DNA of 64,000 bases, from the NCBI GenBank assembly GCA_036417435.1, contig CM070903.1, positions 94,571,001 through 94,635,000 on the forward strand, read 5' to 3'. This document shows, in pieces, positions 20,006 to 32,900 of this stretch. This DNA comes from Inia geoffrensis. Lineage: Eukaryota > Chordata > Mammalia > Artiodactyla > Iniidae. How positions within the stretch are numbered: the stretch's first letter is position 1; every line of letters starts with the position of its first letter. A model generated the notes under the pieces. It ran no database searches, was not told where the DNA came from, and saw only the letters and a list, made by a program, of their open reading frames with translations. The translations under genes and the position numbers were made by a program.

Positions 20006-21954
20006 CAAAATGATAACTTGCTGATGACTCAGGTAAATTTGAAAAAAGCAAAATGATGCTAGAAATCAAGTAGATGGAAGAGACTTGAGAGCAGGAAACT
20101 ACAGACAAGGTCAACATTTGTGTTAGAGGGAAGGAAGACACATGGAGAAAGAATGAACAGTGAGCACGAGATAACCCATCATTATGAATAAAGCTTCCCA
20201 CCAGATTAGAAAGAAAAACTGGAAAGACAAAAAAAAATCTTGTCATTACTTACAATAAGTAAGAATTAGAAGAAATAAAGTAAAAGGTAGATCATGAATG
20301 GGATCGCACTTGGAGATTTAGAAATATGAAATGGATATTATGAGAAAGTTTACGGTATACAGAGGCATAACGAAGTTCTCAGTAGCTAATTCCCTGACCA
20401 AGTTTAGCTCCAATGTTAACATTCCTCTAAGCCTTTAGGTTCTGTGCTGCTTGGGAGAAGAATCTCAATTCTGGTAGAAGGAAAGAGAGAAAGAACAATT
20501 TTTCTTACTCTTACCTTTTTCATGATATAAATCCTCAAATATATTTTTTAGTGTTAATAATCATTGTAAAAACATTTTCTTTTTTTGTCAGTTCCTTACT
20601 ATGATAAGTCACTGTATGGTTATTTATGCTAGAATGGATATGTTAATTTACTTATTTGTATCAGTTATGATACTTTTCCCAGAAAGAGAAAAACACCTTT
20701 ATGTTTGATTAAACACACCTTGTGTGATTTAAGCGCAATTTTAAAGCTTATTCCTCGTCTTGGTATTATTTTTTAGCAGGTCTGCTGATTCTAATCTCTT
20801 GTATGTAAAAAAAAAGCAAAAAAGTTATTCAGCAGCTAGTAAGGAGGACAGCTTTATGTTATTGTCATAAAGTATGCTTGGGTCAATTGACAGGTATTAA
20901 AAAATCCATCTGAAATAAAATATTTTTCTGCTCTAAAACTGTATCATTGCTTTAGCTTCGTTTTTCTTTTAACTATTTAGATTTCACCTTACCTGTCACA
21001 TCACTGTAATGACTCAAAAGTAGTCAAAACCATTTATGACATTTACACATGTATACTCTGAGCTACCATAACTATTTACATTAGCAATTATTTTTGCACT
21101 GCCTGTAACATTTCTTGTATTGCTCATGAAAATATTCTTTGATTGCTGTATTTATTTTTCTTGCTTAAAAAAATAGTACTTTTATCTGATATTTTCTTCA
21201 ATAAATTCAGTATTAATAATGGTGTATCTTCTGATACCTTGACCCTACAGATCCTTAAACTCCTCAAAATTAATGACTTCCTTGCTGGTCACTTTTGTGT
21301 TTACTTAGTCCTGACTCCCTCAGGAAGATTAAAGACGTTTCTTCTCTGTTCCCATTGCATCTTGTATAATACAATGGCAGTCATCACACTATGTTAGTTT
21401 CTACTGTTAAACTGTCATCAATTGGAACTACTTAATTTACAAAATTAAGTGTATTCTTAAAACCATACAGACTTATTGTCGTTTTTTCCCATTTCTCACC
21501 CCTTCTAAGTTTGCTTTTTGTACTCAGGATTACAGTCCTTCTCATCTCCCTGTTCTTCTCAGTCATATCCTATTTTGTTACTACTACCAAACCTAGACAC
21601 AATTATGGTTAAAGGGAGAGAGAAAATACAATATGGAAAATACCACCTAGAGAATAGGTTCCCAAGTGGTGATGTTGTTTTGGTTAATTCCCTATAGTTT
21701 AGGCACTGGTCCATGGTGTTTTAATTTCAGAAATTTATCTGCTTGAGTTTCATAAGCCAAATGTATTCAAATTAATATCTATATCTACGTCAAAGCTAGA
21801 TTTACATCAATGAATATAATTGTTCTTATATCCAGAACTGTAAGGCTCAATACTGTGAACTGGATAGATATCCTGACATCTTATTAATGGATCTGCTTAT
21901 ACTGAAAAGGCTGTAAAGCTAGACTCCCTTGATGCTGCTACTAACAACAACAAT
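20006..21954. other. Intergenic DNA, nothing recognised
   Basis: AT-rich DNA with no gene and no repeat that I can name. Short open frames (19986-20246 minus, 21143-21397 plus) look like chance. Confidence 0.45.
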
Positions 21955-22520
21955 AAAACAATTCCTAACCCTTACCTAACATTTTTCTGTGTGTGTTCCA
22001 GAAACGGTTCTAGGCATTTTTTTTTTTTTAGAAGATGTTGGGGGTAGGAGTTTATAAATTTATTTATTTATTTTTGCTGTGTTGGGTCTTGTTTTCTGTG
22101 CGAGGGCTTTCTCTAGTTGTAGCAAGCGGGGGCCACGCTTCATCATGGTGCGCAGGCCTCTCACTGTTGTGGCCTCTCTTCTTGCGGAGCACAGGCTCCA
22201 GACGCGCAGGCTCAGTAGTTGTGGCTCATGGGCCTAGTTGCTGTGCGGCATGTGGGATCTTCCCGGACCAGGGCTCGAGCCCGTGTCCCCTGAATTAGCA
22301 GGCAGATTCTCAACCACTGCGCCACCAGGGAAGCCCGGTTCTAGGCATTTAACATTTAGTTCTCACAACAGTGTGATGTGATAGGCACTAATATTTTTCT
22401 CCATTTTACAGATAATGAGATTGAGGCACAGATAGGTACAATGTAGTGAAGGTGGAATTTCAAACCAGATAGTTTGGCTTTAAGTTGCATGTTCTTAATC
22501 ACTATGTCAGAATACCTCTC
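21955..22520 (-). repeat. MIR SINE, antisense, split by a CHR SINE
   Basis: The two halves are 21955-22019 and 22336-22520. The antisense MIR core is visible as 'tagttctcacaacagtgtga', 'ccattttacagataatgag' and 'ttgaggcacagataggta', ending at 'cttaatcactatgtcagaat'. The younger SINE splits it at 'cggttctaggcattt'. Confidence 0.8.
22005..22350 (-). mobile_element. CHR-type SINE, long form, with target-site duplication
   Basis: The SINE body is 22020-22335, flanked by 'cggttctaggcattt' at 22005-22019 and 22336-22350. Unlike the other copies it keeps a 3' module (plus strand 'gctgtgttgggtcttg' to 'cgcttcatcatggtgcgcag', about 22075-22155) before the shared 'ggcctctcactgttgtggcc'. This looks like the ancestral full-length structure. 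Confidence 0.93.
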
Positions 22521-22914
22521 AATTAAATATACTACTTCATAAACTGGATTCATAAATGAGTGAGGAAAGAGGCAGAGGACATGAGGAAACCATTTTGCTG
22601 AAGCAGATCATGGCAAAGGCAATTTGGTTCAGTAGTTAGCTCTTCCAGATTTGATGTTTCTCTGCAGAAATAAAAGTTGCTTTTATATTCATGTAGAAAT
22701 GATGTAACTCTATGACCTAAGAGTTGTTGCTAGAAGCTCACTGAAGTCTACTCTTCCAGCTCTCTCAATTATATTGATAAACAACAGGTAATAAAACAAT
22801 TTTGCTTTACACAAACTAAAATAGTGTCTGTTGCAGCTCCTGGTCTCTAACCAATACAATAATTCGTACCAGAAGTGGGAACAGCAATTGAAAGGGGCAG
22901 CAATAGTGAAAGAC
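22521..22914. other. Intergenic DNA, nothing recognised
   Basis: No gene or repeat that I can support. The right end may already belong to the ancient L1 5'UTR. Confidence 0.4.
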
Positions 22915-23715
22915 AAGATAGGTGTCTTGCTACAGAAAATTCGATGGTACTGTTAGAAAAAACGGGATTAAAGGTACTATTTTCCTACCCCAATTTTTGT
23001 ACCTCAGAGTAGCCACCTTTAAGTTAAAAGAGAAGTTAGAGGACAAAAAAAAGTGGAACCACTATATAAAACAATAATTTTCAAGACAATGGATTATCCG
23101 ATAATAAAGGACAATAATCCTTGAGAAGGTGAAAAAAATTATGGGCGCTATCATTGCTCCTACTTACTGTTCGGAAGCAATATCCAGGCTGTTGCCTTGG
23201 GAAAGGGAACTAAATTAAATCAGAGCCTGTTGGGCTCCTTGAGTTGAGCAGATAGAGTTGAGAGTCTAGGGAGACATTAGACAGCTAGTGTTACCAGGAA
23301 AAACTACCAGAGAGGAAACAGCTGCACAAACAGAGAGCCCCAGAGATCGTCAGAGGACCCCCATCAAGTATTTAGCTGAGTATTAATCACTGCATGGATG
23401 AGGAAATTACCAGAGACTAAGAAAGAAATACTCAAAAGGTTGAAAAGTAAATAGTGCCCAACAGCCATACAGGGCTGGAGACAGTGTTTGTTCCAATAGC
23501 CAGATTGAACTCATGATTCACAGGACATTGTATGGAGTACTCAAAACAGTCTTGCCTCAACAATAGAAAATAATTAGCTGTAGCCTGAGCCCAGTCTCAG
23601 TCCTGCTTAACAAATCTTAAAAGCAAGCTCCAAGAAGACCAAACTATTTCCAAATAACATAACTGCATCTCAGAAAAAAATCAAGGTATTTAGAAATTGA
23701 AGAAGTCACAAGTAA
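22915..23715 (+). mobile_element. Ancient L1, 5'UTR (nest B host, part 1)
   Basis: Shares wording with the 5' portions of the other two old L1s, for example 'aaatcttaaaagcaagct' and 'aaataacataactgcatctc' compared with 12825-12870 and 39975-40040. It stops near 23715 and resumes at about 27006 with the next part of the same leader and ORF1. Confidence 0.7.
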
Positions 23716-24987
23716 ATGAGATTTCTCATGTTCGTGATCCAAATAATTAATATTGTTAAAATATCTACACTACTCAAAGCCATCTATAGATCCAATGCAA
23801 TTCTTATCAAAATTCCAATGGCATTTTTTCACAGAAACAGAAAAAATCCTAACATTTGTATGGAACTACAAAAGACCCCTAATAGCCAAAGCAATCTTGA
23901 GAAAGAACAAAGCTGGCGGCATCACACTTCCTGATTTTGAACTCTATTTAAAGCTATTTTAATCAAAAGAGTATGGTACTAGCATAAAAGCAGGCACATA
24001 GACAAAAAGAACAAAATCAAGAGCCCAGAAATAAACCCACACATACGTGGTCAATTAATATTTGACAAGGGAGCCAAGAGTCATAACGGGGAAAGATAGT
24101 CTCTTTAATAAATGGTGCTGGGAAAACTGGATATTTACATGCAGAAGAATGCAACTCAACTCCTACCCTTATGCCATGTATAAAAATTAACTTGAAATGG
24201 ATTAAAGACATAAATGTAAAACCTAAAACTATAAGACTCTTCGAAGAAAACTTAAGGGAAAAGCTCCTTTACATCAGTCTTAGCAATGATATTTTGGATA
24301 AAGTAACATCAAAATCACAAGCAACAAAATTAAAAGTCAACGAGTGGGACCACATCAAACTAAAAAACTTTTGCACAGCAAAAGAAACAATCAACAAAAT
24401 AAAAGGCAATCTATGGAATGAGAGAAAATATTTGCAGACATATATCTGATAAGGAGTTAATATCTAAAATATATAAGAAACTCACACAACTCAATAGCAA
24501 GAAAAAAAAAATCCAACTTAAAAATGAGCAGAGGACTTGAATAGACATTTTTTTTCCCAAAGAAGACATACAAATGACCAACAAGTATACGAAAAGCTGT
24601 TGAACATTCTTGACCATCAGGGAAATGCAAGTCAAAACCATAATGAGATATCACTTCACACCTGTTAGAATGGCTACTTTTAAAAAGACAAGAAATAACA
24701 AATACTGACCAGCATATGGAGATAAGAAAATCCTGGTGCATTGCTGATGAGAATATAAATTGGTACAGCAACTGTGGAAATCAGTATGGAGGTTTTTTCA
24801 AAAATTTAAAAATAGAACTACCACATGATCTGGTAGTTCCGCTTCTGGGTATATACCTGAAGGAAATGAAATCACTATCCTGAAGAGATATCTGCACTCC
24901 TTCATTTACTGCAGCATTATTCACAATAGCCAAGACATGGAAACAACTTAGGTGTCCACTGACAGATGAATGGTTAAAGAAAATGTG

Positions 24988-25032
<45 letters not shown>

Positions 25033-25388
25033 GAATGGAACTGGAGGGCATTATGCTACGTGAAATAAACCAGAGAGAGAAAGACTCATGGTATCATTTG
25101 TACGTAGAAACTTAAAAAAAATTCAAATAAGTCAAATACATACAAACAGAGCGTAGAGTGGAGGTGGGGGGATGTTGGCCAAAGCATACAAACTTTCGGT
25201 TATATGATGAATAAGTTCTGGGGATCTAATATACAGCATGGTGGCTATAGCTAAAAATACTCTATTGTATACTAGAAAGTTGCTATGAGAGTAAAGCTTT
25301 AATAGTCTCACCATAACAAAAACAATAAAATGTGAAGTGAAGGTTGTGTTAATTAACAATAACATGATAAACATTTGAAATCATTACA
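23716..25388 (+). mobile_element. L1 3' half (nest B, second level)
   Basis: A 5'-truncated sense L1 beginning in the ORF2 region after the RT ('accctaatagccaaagcaatc'-like text, 'gaaagctggcggcatcac'-like text). It runs through the C-terminal domain with short open pieces (23753-23962, 24171-24449). It contains a (TA)n at 24989-25026. An antisense L1 interrupts its 3'UTR at 25389-25403, and its tail reappears at 26965-27005. Confidence 0.85.
24989..25026. repeat. (TA)19 microsatellite
   Basis: Thirty-eight bases of pure TA within the L1 3' region, probably expanded from a 'catatatata' stretch of the element. Confidence 0.95.
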
Positions 25389-25523
25389 TTGTACACAATA
25401 AAATTTTTTAACATCTTTATTGGAGTATAATTGCTTTACAATGGTGTGTTAGTTTCTGCTTTATAACAAAGTGAATCAGTTATACATATATATATGTCCC
25501 CATATCTCTTCCTTCTTGCATCT

Positions 25524-25553
25524 CCCTCCCTCCCACCCTCCCTGTCCCACCCC
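25524..25553 (-). other. G-quadruplex tract of antisense L1 3'UTR
   Basis: Plus-strand C runs spaced by single T or A, and once by TGT, are the complement of the L1 3'UTR G-rich tract, here with at least six runs of three or more. Confidence 0.8.
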
Positions 25554-26715
25554 TCTAGGTGGTCGCAAAGCACCGAGCTGATCTCCCTGTGCTATGTGGG
25601 TGCTTCCCACTAGCTATCTATTTTATGTTTGGTAGTGTATATATGTCCATGCCACACTCTCACTTTGTCACAGCTTACCCTTCCCCCCTCCCTGTATCCT
25701 CAAGTCCATTCTCTAGTAGGTCTGCATCTTTATTCCTGTCTTGTCCCTAGGTTCTTCTGACCATTTTTTTTTTCTTTTTTTAGATTCCATATATATGTGT
25801 TAGCATACGGTATTTGTTTTTCTCTTTCTGACTTACTTCACTCTGTATGACCGTCTCTAGGTCCATCCACCTCACTACAAATAACTCAGTTTCGTTCCTT
25901 TTTATGGCTGAGTAATATTCCATTGTATATATGTGCCACATCTTCTTTATCCATTCATCTGTCAGTGGACATTTAGGTTGCTTCCATTGTCCTGGCTATT
26001 GTAAATAGTGCTGCAATGAACATTGGGGTGCATGTATATTTTTGAATTATGGTTTTCTCAGGGTATATGCCCAGTAGTGGGATTGCCGGGTCGTATGGTA
26101 GTTCTATTTTTAGTTTTTTAAGGAACCTCCATACTGTTCTCCATAGTGGCTGTATCAATTTACATTCCCACCAACAGTGCAAGAGGGTTCCCTTTTCTCC
26201 ACACCCTCTCTAGCATTTATTGTTTGTAGATTTTTTGATGATGGCCATTCTGACTGGTGTGAGATGATATCTCATTGTAGTTTTGATTTGCATTTCTCTA
26301 ATTATTAATGATGTTGAGCATTCTTTCATGTGTTTGTTGGCAATCTGTATACCTTTGGAGAAATGTCTATTTAGGTCTTCTGCCCATTTTTGGATTGGGT
26401 TGTTTGTTTTTTGGATATTGAGCTGCATGAGTTGCTTGTAAGTTTTGGAGATGAATCCTTTGTCAGTTGCTTCATTTGCAAATATTTTCTCCCATTCTGA
26501 GGGTTGTCTTTTCATCTTGTTTATGGTTTCCTTTGCTGTGCAAAAGCTTTTAAGTTTCATTAGGTCTCATTTTTAAATTTTTGTTTTTATTTCCATTTCT
26601 CTAGGAGGTGGGTTCAAAAGGATCTTGCTGTGATTTATGTCATAGAGAGTTCTGCCCATGTTTTCCTCTAAGAGTTTGATGGTGTCTGGCCTTACATTAA
26701 GGTCTTTAATCTATT

Positions 26716-26938
26716 TTGAGTTTTTTTCTTTTTTTTTTTTGGTACGCGGGCCTCTCATCGCTGTGGCCTCTCCCGCCGCGGAGCACAGGCTCCGGACGCG
26801 CGGGCTCAGCGGCCATGGCTCACGGGCCCAGCTGCTCCGCGGCATGCGGGATCCTCCCGGACCGGGGCACGAACCCATGTCCCCTGCATCGGCAGGTGGG
26901 CCCCCAACCACTGTGCCACCAGGGAAGCCCTTGAGTTT
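26716..26938 (-). mobile_element. CHR-type SINE, short form (nest B, innermost)
   Basis: The SINE body is 26724-26930, flanked by 'ttgagttt' at 26716-26723 and 26931-26938. It is inserted in ORF2 of the antisense L1 and its T-run lies on the left. CpG-rich with few changes, so relatively young. Confidence 0.93.
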
Positions 26939-26964
26939 ATTTTTGTGTATTGCACACCATAAAT

Positions 26965-27005
26965 TTATACAATGTTTTATGTCAATTAGACCTCAATAAA
27001 TGGAG
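26965..27005 (+). mobile_element. Tail of the second-level L1 in nest B
   Basis: 'tgtcaattagacctcaataa' and a short A-run complete the 3'UTR of the L1 at 23716-25388. Confidence 0.75.
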
Positions 27006-29120
27006 AAAAAGGAATATTTAAAGTAATATAAAATTATCCAGGAAACAACATGGTAAACTTCACTGTGTCTGATATCCAATAAAAAATTGTTAGTCATGCA
27101 AAAATATAAGGAAAATATAACCCATAATAAGAAGAAAATATAATCAAAACCAAACCACATCCAGCACAGTTATAACAAAAAGCAGATCAGGATATTTAAA
27201 CTGTTATTATCACTGTATCTCATAAATTGGAAAACCTATTGGAAAGATTGAAAATGTTAAGTAGAGAAATAGAAAAGATAAAAGAGATTTAAATTGATCT
27301 TCTAAAAATGAAAACCACAATGTCTGAAGTTAATAATACACACTATAGGATCAATGGTAGATTAGACATTGCAGATGAAAAATTAAGTGAACTTGAAGAC
27401 AAAGTAATACAACCTATCCAAAATAAAACAAAGAAAGAAAAGAGCATTTAAGAAATTAATGGATCATGACTAATTTGTAGGACAACTTCAAACCACTTAC
27501 TAAATGTGTAATTGGAGTCCCTGAAGGAAAGTAAAGGGAAAAGTACAAAGCAAATATTTTTTTTAATGACCCAACTTTTTCCAAATTTAAATGAAAACGA
27601 AAACTCACAGATAATAGGAATCTCAACAAATGTCAATACAAGTAATGTGAAGAAAACTACACCAAAGCATATCATAATAAAGAAAAGTGTTAAAAAGAAA
27701 ATTTTTTAAGTAGTCAGAGAAAAATAACACATTATGTATAGAGGAACAATTGGTAAGATACCAGATTTCTCGTTGGAATCAATGCAAGCAAGAAAACAAG
27801 AGAAGAAAGAAAGAAACTATTAACCTACAATTTTATAACCAATAAAAACCTCTTTCAAAAATAAAGTAAGAATAATAACTTCTTCAGATCTACAAAAACT
27901 GAGGTTTTCATCACCAGCAGACTCATGCTACAAGAATTATTAAGGGCAGTCTTCAGATAAAAGGAAAATGACACTAGGTGGAAATCTGGATCTATACAAA
28001 TGAATGAGAAGCACTGAAAGTGGTAACTACATGGATAAATACATAAAATATTTGTTATTTTGTATAAATCTCTTTAAAATTAAATTATTTAAACAAAAAT
28101 AATAATGTAGTGAATGTTTTGCAACATATGCAAAACTAGTTGCATATGTTTTGCAACTAAAATATATGATAACTGTGTAAAGGTCAGGAGGGATGAAATG
28201 GAAGTATGCTGTTGTAAGCTTTTAATACTATATGTTAAGTGGTATAATACCACTTGAAGGTACACTGTGATAGATTAAAGCTGTGTACTGTAAACCTTAA
28301 AACGACCACTAACACACAAAAAAACAAAGAATTATAGTTAATAATCCAACAAAGGAGATAAAATAGAATCATAAGAATATACAATAAATCTATAAAAAGA
28401 CAAAATGAACACAAAGGGGACAAAGAATAGAAATCAAATAGCAAATTATAAATTTAAACCTAACAGTGTCAATCAAACCTAATGGCATTTAAGGCATGTG
28501 GTCTAAATACTCCAACTAAAAGAGAGGTTGTCAGATTGAATATAAAGCAACTCCCCACTATATGTTGACAACAAGAAACACACTTTAAATATGAGAAAAA
28601 TAGGTTAAAATGGAAATAAGATACATGCTAATACTAATATTTTAAAAGGCCTGGAGTGGTTATATTAATATCAAAGCATATTTCAATGCAAAGAACAGCA
28701 CGGGAAAATAAGGTCATTTCATAATGAAAAAGGGTTAAATTCTTCAAGAGGACTTAACAAATCTGGTTGCTTACACACTTAATAATAGACCTTAAAAATA
28801 CACAAGGCAAAAACTGATAAAACTGCAAGGAAAAACAGACAAATCCACAATTATAGTCAGATATTTCAACAATGTTGTCATGGTAACTAATAGAATAATT
28901 CTACAGAAAATCAGTAAGGATATAGAAGATTTGAGCAATACTATCAACCATCTTGACCTAATTGGTACTTATAGAGAATTTCACACAAATACAGCAGAAT
29001 ACGCATTCATTTCAAATGTATATGGAAAGTTCACAAAAATATACCACATTCTGAGCAATAAAATAAGTGTAAACATACTTGAAAGGCTCAAGTCATACAA
29101 AGCACATCTCTGACCAAGAT
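27006..29120 (+). mobile_element. Ancient L1, leader, ORF1 and start of ORF2 (nest B host, part 2)
   Basis: Resumes the host L1 with late leader sequence, then decayed ORF1. Recognisable pieces are 'gaacttgaagacaaagtaat' (coiled coil), 'gtgtaattggagtccctgaa' (RRM start), 'ggcagtcttcagataaaagg' (end of ORF1). The ORF2 endonuclease region follows ('ctaaatactccaactaaaag', 'caacaagaaacacac'), where the minus-one frame at 28880-29113 preserves a little of the domain. Homology fades at about 29120 without RT. Confidence 0.8.
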
Positions 29121-29879
29121 CAAACTATTTTCATAATAATTTGGCATTATTTGCTTTCTTTTTCACTCTCTTTCTCTCATGAATTTACAGTGGAGTTTTC
29201 CAGAATCTACAAATGTGTGATATCAGAACAGATTGAATGCAGAAGCAGATATGAGACTCCAACTGTCTTCTATTAAGCCATACATTAAAGATATTTTCAA
29301 AAAATTAAAATAGTATCACTCTACTCACTGATATTTTTTGGAATAGTAGTTCTTTTATTTCCATAAAATACATTAAATATGGTGATATATAAGATTTTAA
29401 GCTATTATTTTAAATTATTTAATACTAATTTCTAAAATTTCTCAGTTTTACTTTCCAATATAAAAATTGATAGATATAACTCATATAAAGAAAGGTCCTC
29501 TTTGGAGATTTCGATAATTTTTAAGAATACAAAGGGATCCTGAGACCAAAAAATGTGATAACCATTGCTTCAAAACACAGTTCAAACATTACAACTCTTT
29601 GATTCATAAAAACATAACTGGTTTTTCAATATGAATATCTCCATTTTGATGTGTCCATTTTGTATGACTCACACTGGATGTTTAACATGGTCAATGCCAA
29701 ATTCATCCTCTCCTCCTCTCCCATGAAATCAGTTCCTTCTATTAACATATTTGTTTTTGTTAATACTTAATTCTCTGAGTCACTGACACTTGAAACCTTG
29801 GAGTAGACATAATTTCTTTTTCTTATTCCCATATTTTGGTCTCTCTGTTAGGTGTTTGTATTTCGTTAGTTTATTAGAT
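29121..29879. other. Intergenic DNA, nothing recognised
   Basis: AT-rich DNA with no gene and no repeat that I can support. Confidence 0.45.
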
Positions 29880-29995
29880 ACATCTGCCCACTAGATTGTA
29901 AGTTCCTTGAGGATAGAGTCCATATATTAATCATCTTCTCTATTTTCCATGATACTCATCCCATACTCAAAGACAAGATTAGTGGAATGATTCAC
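29880..29995 (+). repeat. L2-like fragment (tentative)
   Basis: 'ctgcccactagattgtaagt' and 'ccttgaggatagagtc' match the well-known wording near the 3' end of L2, but the rest is too diverged to be sure. Confidence 0.5.
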
Positions 29996-32900
29996 AACTG
30001 ACTGTTTGATAAAAATGACAGCAAATAGGCACTGACAATTTATTCAATAGTACAGACACACTATTACTTGCACAACCTGGAACATTTATATTATATGCTG
30101 GAATTCATTCTTTAATACAAAATTATGAGTGTGTTTATGAGCCTCTGGTCATAATTAAACACAACAATGTAACTTGAATTATCTTTGAATTAACACCACC
30201 ATAAAATACCAACATGTTAGGTAACGATAAAACATCAGTATGTTATGGAAACCTCAAGATCAGTTTAAAGCCGTGCAGAGAATTGCACTAAGCAGGAGAA
30301 GCTGCAATACATCCATATGGTTTAGATTTTGCATTAAGCTTGTTGTACATAAATTTGTGCTCCTAATTAAAATAGCCGTCAGTATTGAAAGCTGGGAAAA
30401 GCGTTAACAAAGCCACCAGTGCCAGGCCCTGGCGTTGTTCAAAGTGTAGACATTTTTAAACATAAGATAACGATATTTTAGGAGGATAAGTTATAATAGG
30501 GTCATAACAGGGAACAATGGGGAAGTTTGACAATATGGCTGCTGACTGACACCTGCTCCTATGGGGTAATGCATGTTGTGAGGTAAGTTGTTTGCCCAGG
30601 GGTCGAGGAGCCAACAACTTTAGATATTTTAGAATGAAATCATGTTTGAGGGGAAAGGTAAGAGCACTGTGTTGAAGGTGAACAAGTGGCAGGACCTTGA
30701 TTGTAATTACCTGCTGTGGGTGTAGCTGAATGACGTGCAAGATTCCCTCTCTGAGTTGGCTGTATTGGAGGCACTGCCTGGTTTGCTAGTGCCTTGCTTA
30801 GGTTTACCTTTAAGAAATACAATTTTATTGACATTTTGAAAAGTTTATAACAACTTGTTACACTGCCCCCAGACCACAGGAAGCTATGTTTACCAGGATA
30901 AGTTATCTGGACAGCTAACACAATGAGGGGATCGCTATTCCCTAATTATCTAAACTGACAGGTGAAGCAATATTCCATGAATTACAGTACTTTTAAAAAC
31001 ATAACTTATGGCCTTTCCATTTTTTTTCCTAAATCATTTGCAAATTTGAATTTAGACCTTAAACACTGTGGCTATTGGCTATGCCTGCAGTTACAATCAA
31101 TGGTGCTATTTTTTCTACATTTTAATTTTTTTTAAATCGAGTATATCATGTTAACTTAGTCCAGGCATCAACTGGCTTTTGGCTAGTCAGTTCAGTCAAA
31201 GTGAATTTTAGAAATAGGTTGAAATTATAAAAATGCATGAATAATTTTTTTACTTTAATTCATGCAAAAGTTAACCAGTTTAAATTTCTGGACAAGAAAA
31301 CCCCAATCAAGAAGGAAAACACAAGTACTACCTTTATTTAAATTTAGTAATCTTTTGTTGATCCCTTAAGTAACAGTTTTTAATATGTACTATGGAAAAG
31401 TTGCAGGTGGCTGAGAAAGAATCAATCTTTCATTCTATCAACAAACATTTATTGAGTGTCTTGTATGAACCCAGAACTGATAAAGAAAATCTACATAAAA
31501 TATCCTAGTTGCTTCTATAGAATGGGATAGAAATTATTGTACTTCTAGAAAATATAAATGGTCAATATTCTAGAGCATACAAAAGCACTTAGACCTAACT
31601 GTATTTATGCATTTCTATCATAAATAGAAATATTATTAGCACTGATGTGACAGCATCCTTAAAAACAAAGTTACTTTAGTATTCTTAAACAAGGCTTAGA
31701 TAAATGATTTAAGAGTTCCTTGGTTGCTGAAGTATGGATAAATTATAATCAAATAAAGCAGTTAAATCAAATGTACTCAACTTCATTATAAGACAAGTGT
31801 ACAATTTTGAGTCCATTTTAACCATTATTCCTTTTACCCTAGAGAGATGGAAACAGTTTTCTCGTCTGGAGACTGCTAGGTCTTTGTCTTAGTCTATTCC
31901 TTCACTTCGTGGTCCAACACTCTCACCTTAAGCCTAACATTGTCACAGATCTTGCCAACTAAACTACACATCTCCTCTTCCAGTATTATGTTTGCAGCAA
32001 ACTTGCAGAGGGAGACTTCTGCAAGTTACTCAGTCTTTAGGTAGATAAGAAGTTCTAGTGAATACTATTTCTTATTAGATTTCTTTCTTTTTCACTTTTC
32101 TTCCTTTTCGGTTTCTATGCTGTTGGACTGTTCTGCTCTTGTCTAATTCTCCTGAACTCTCTGTTCACGCTACTGTTGCTTCCTTTAATGCTATTACTTA
32201 TCCATATTGCTGTTGGCCCTAAAAATTCCATCTGAGCCTTTCTCTCTGTGGTTTGCTTTTGTGTTGATTATTTGAAAGACAGAAAGGACTATTTATCTGC
32301 TACTTAGAAAATTTCATCATTCTGATTTGAGGAGACAAGCTCTCAGGCTGTATCATCAGAAAGGTCCTTGGTACAAGGGAGAAAACACACTGTGTCTGCA
32401 ACATGCCAGTTAGTCTTCATGATAAAGCACCTGCCACTTATCAAGGCCTCCAGCTGAAATCAGAGACCCTGCAAAATCACCACCTCTATAAATCCACTTT
32501 TAATTCTTCATACTTTCCTGGGTAAATAAACATGTGATGTCACAGGAAGATTTTTGAGAAACACTGAATGATTTCTAAAGAAAGATCTCTTTCCTTCTAA
32601 TTTTAACTCACCATGAATAGATGGGTGTAATCCAAAAAGTTCTGAGCATTTTTTTGAGTGTAAGCTGGGCCAGCATTTCCTGGAATTGATCTTGATTGGA
32701 GGCATCTGGTTTATAATCTCAGCATTACAAAGAGGCTCTGAGACTCCAACTTGAGCTGGCAAATGAGTTTCAGTGAGTCGTGTCTGGAAAGGCCTCTCCT
32801 TTGGGGACAACAAATTCTATAGGTTCTTTTAAAATTAAGTTGCTTTGTGAAAACTGGCACTGACATACTTCAGGGATTTTTAGATTTCAAAATTCTAATA

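Larger units (their letters stand above)
25389..26964 (-). mobile_element. Young antisense L1, 5' truncated (nest B, third level)
   Basis: The L1 body is 25404-26949 on the minus strand, with duplications 'ttgtacacaataaaa' (25389-25403) and 'ttgcacaccataaat' (26950-26964). The plus strand shows the 3' end 'ttttttaacatctttattgg', the C-rich complement of the 3'UTR G tracts (25524-25553), and then ORF2 C-terminal coding in minus-strand frames 25973-26182 and 26210-26560. Its 3'UTR resembles that of the full-length L1 at 5050-12748, so it belongs to the same young group. A CHR SINE interrupts it at 26724-26930. Confidence 0.93.
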
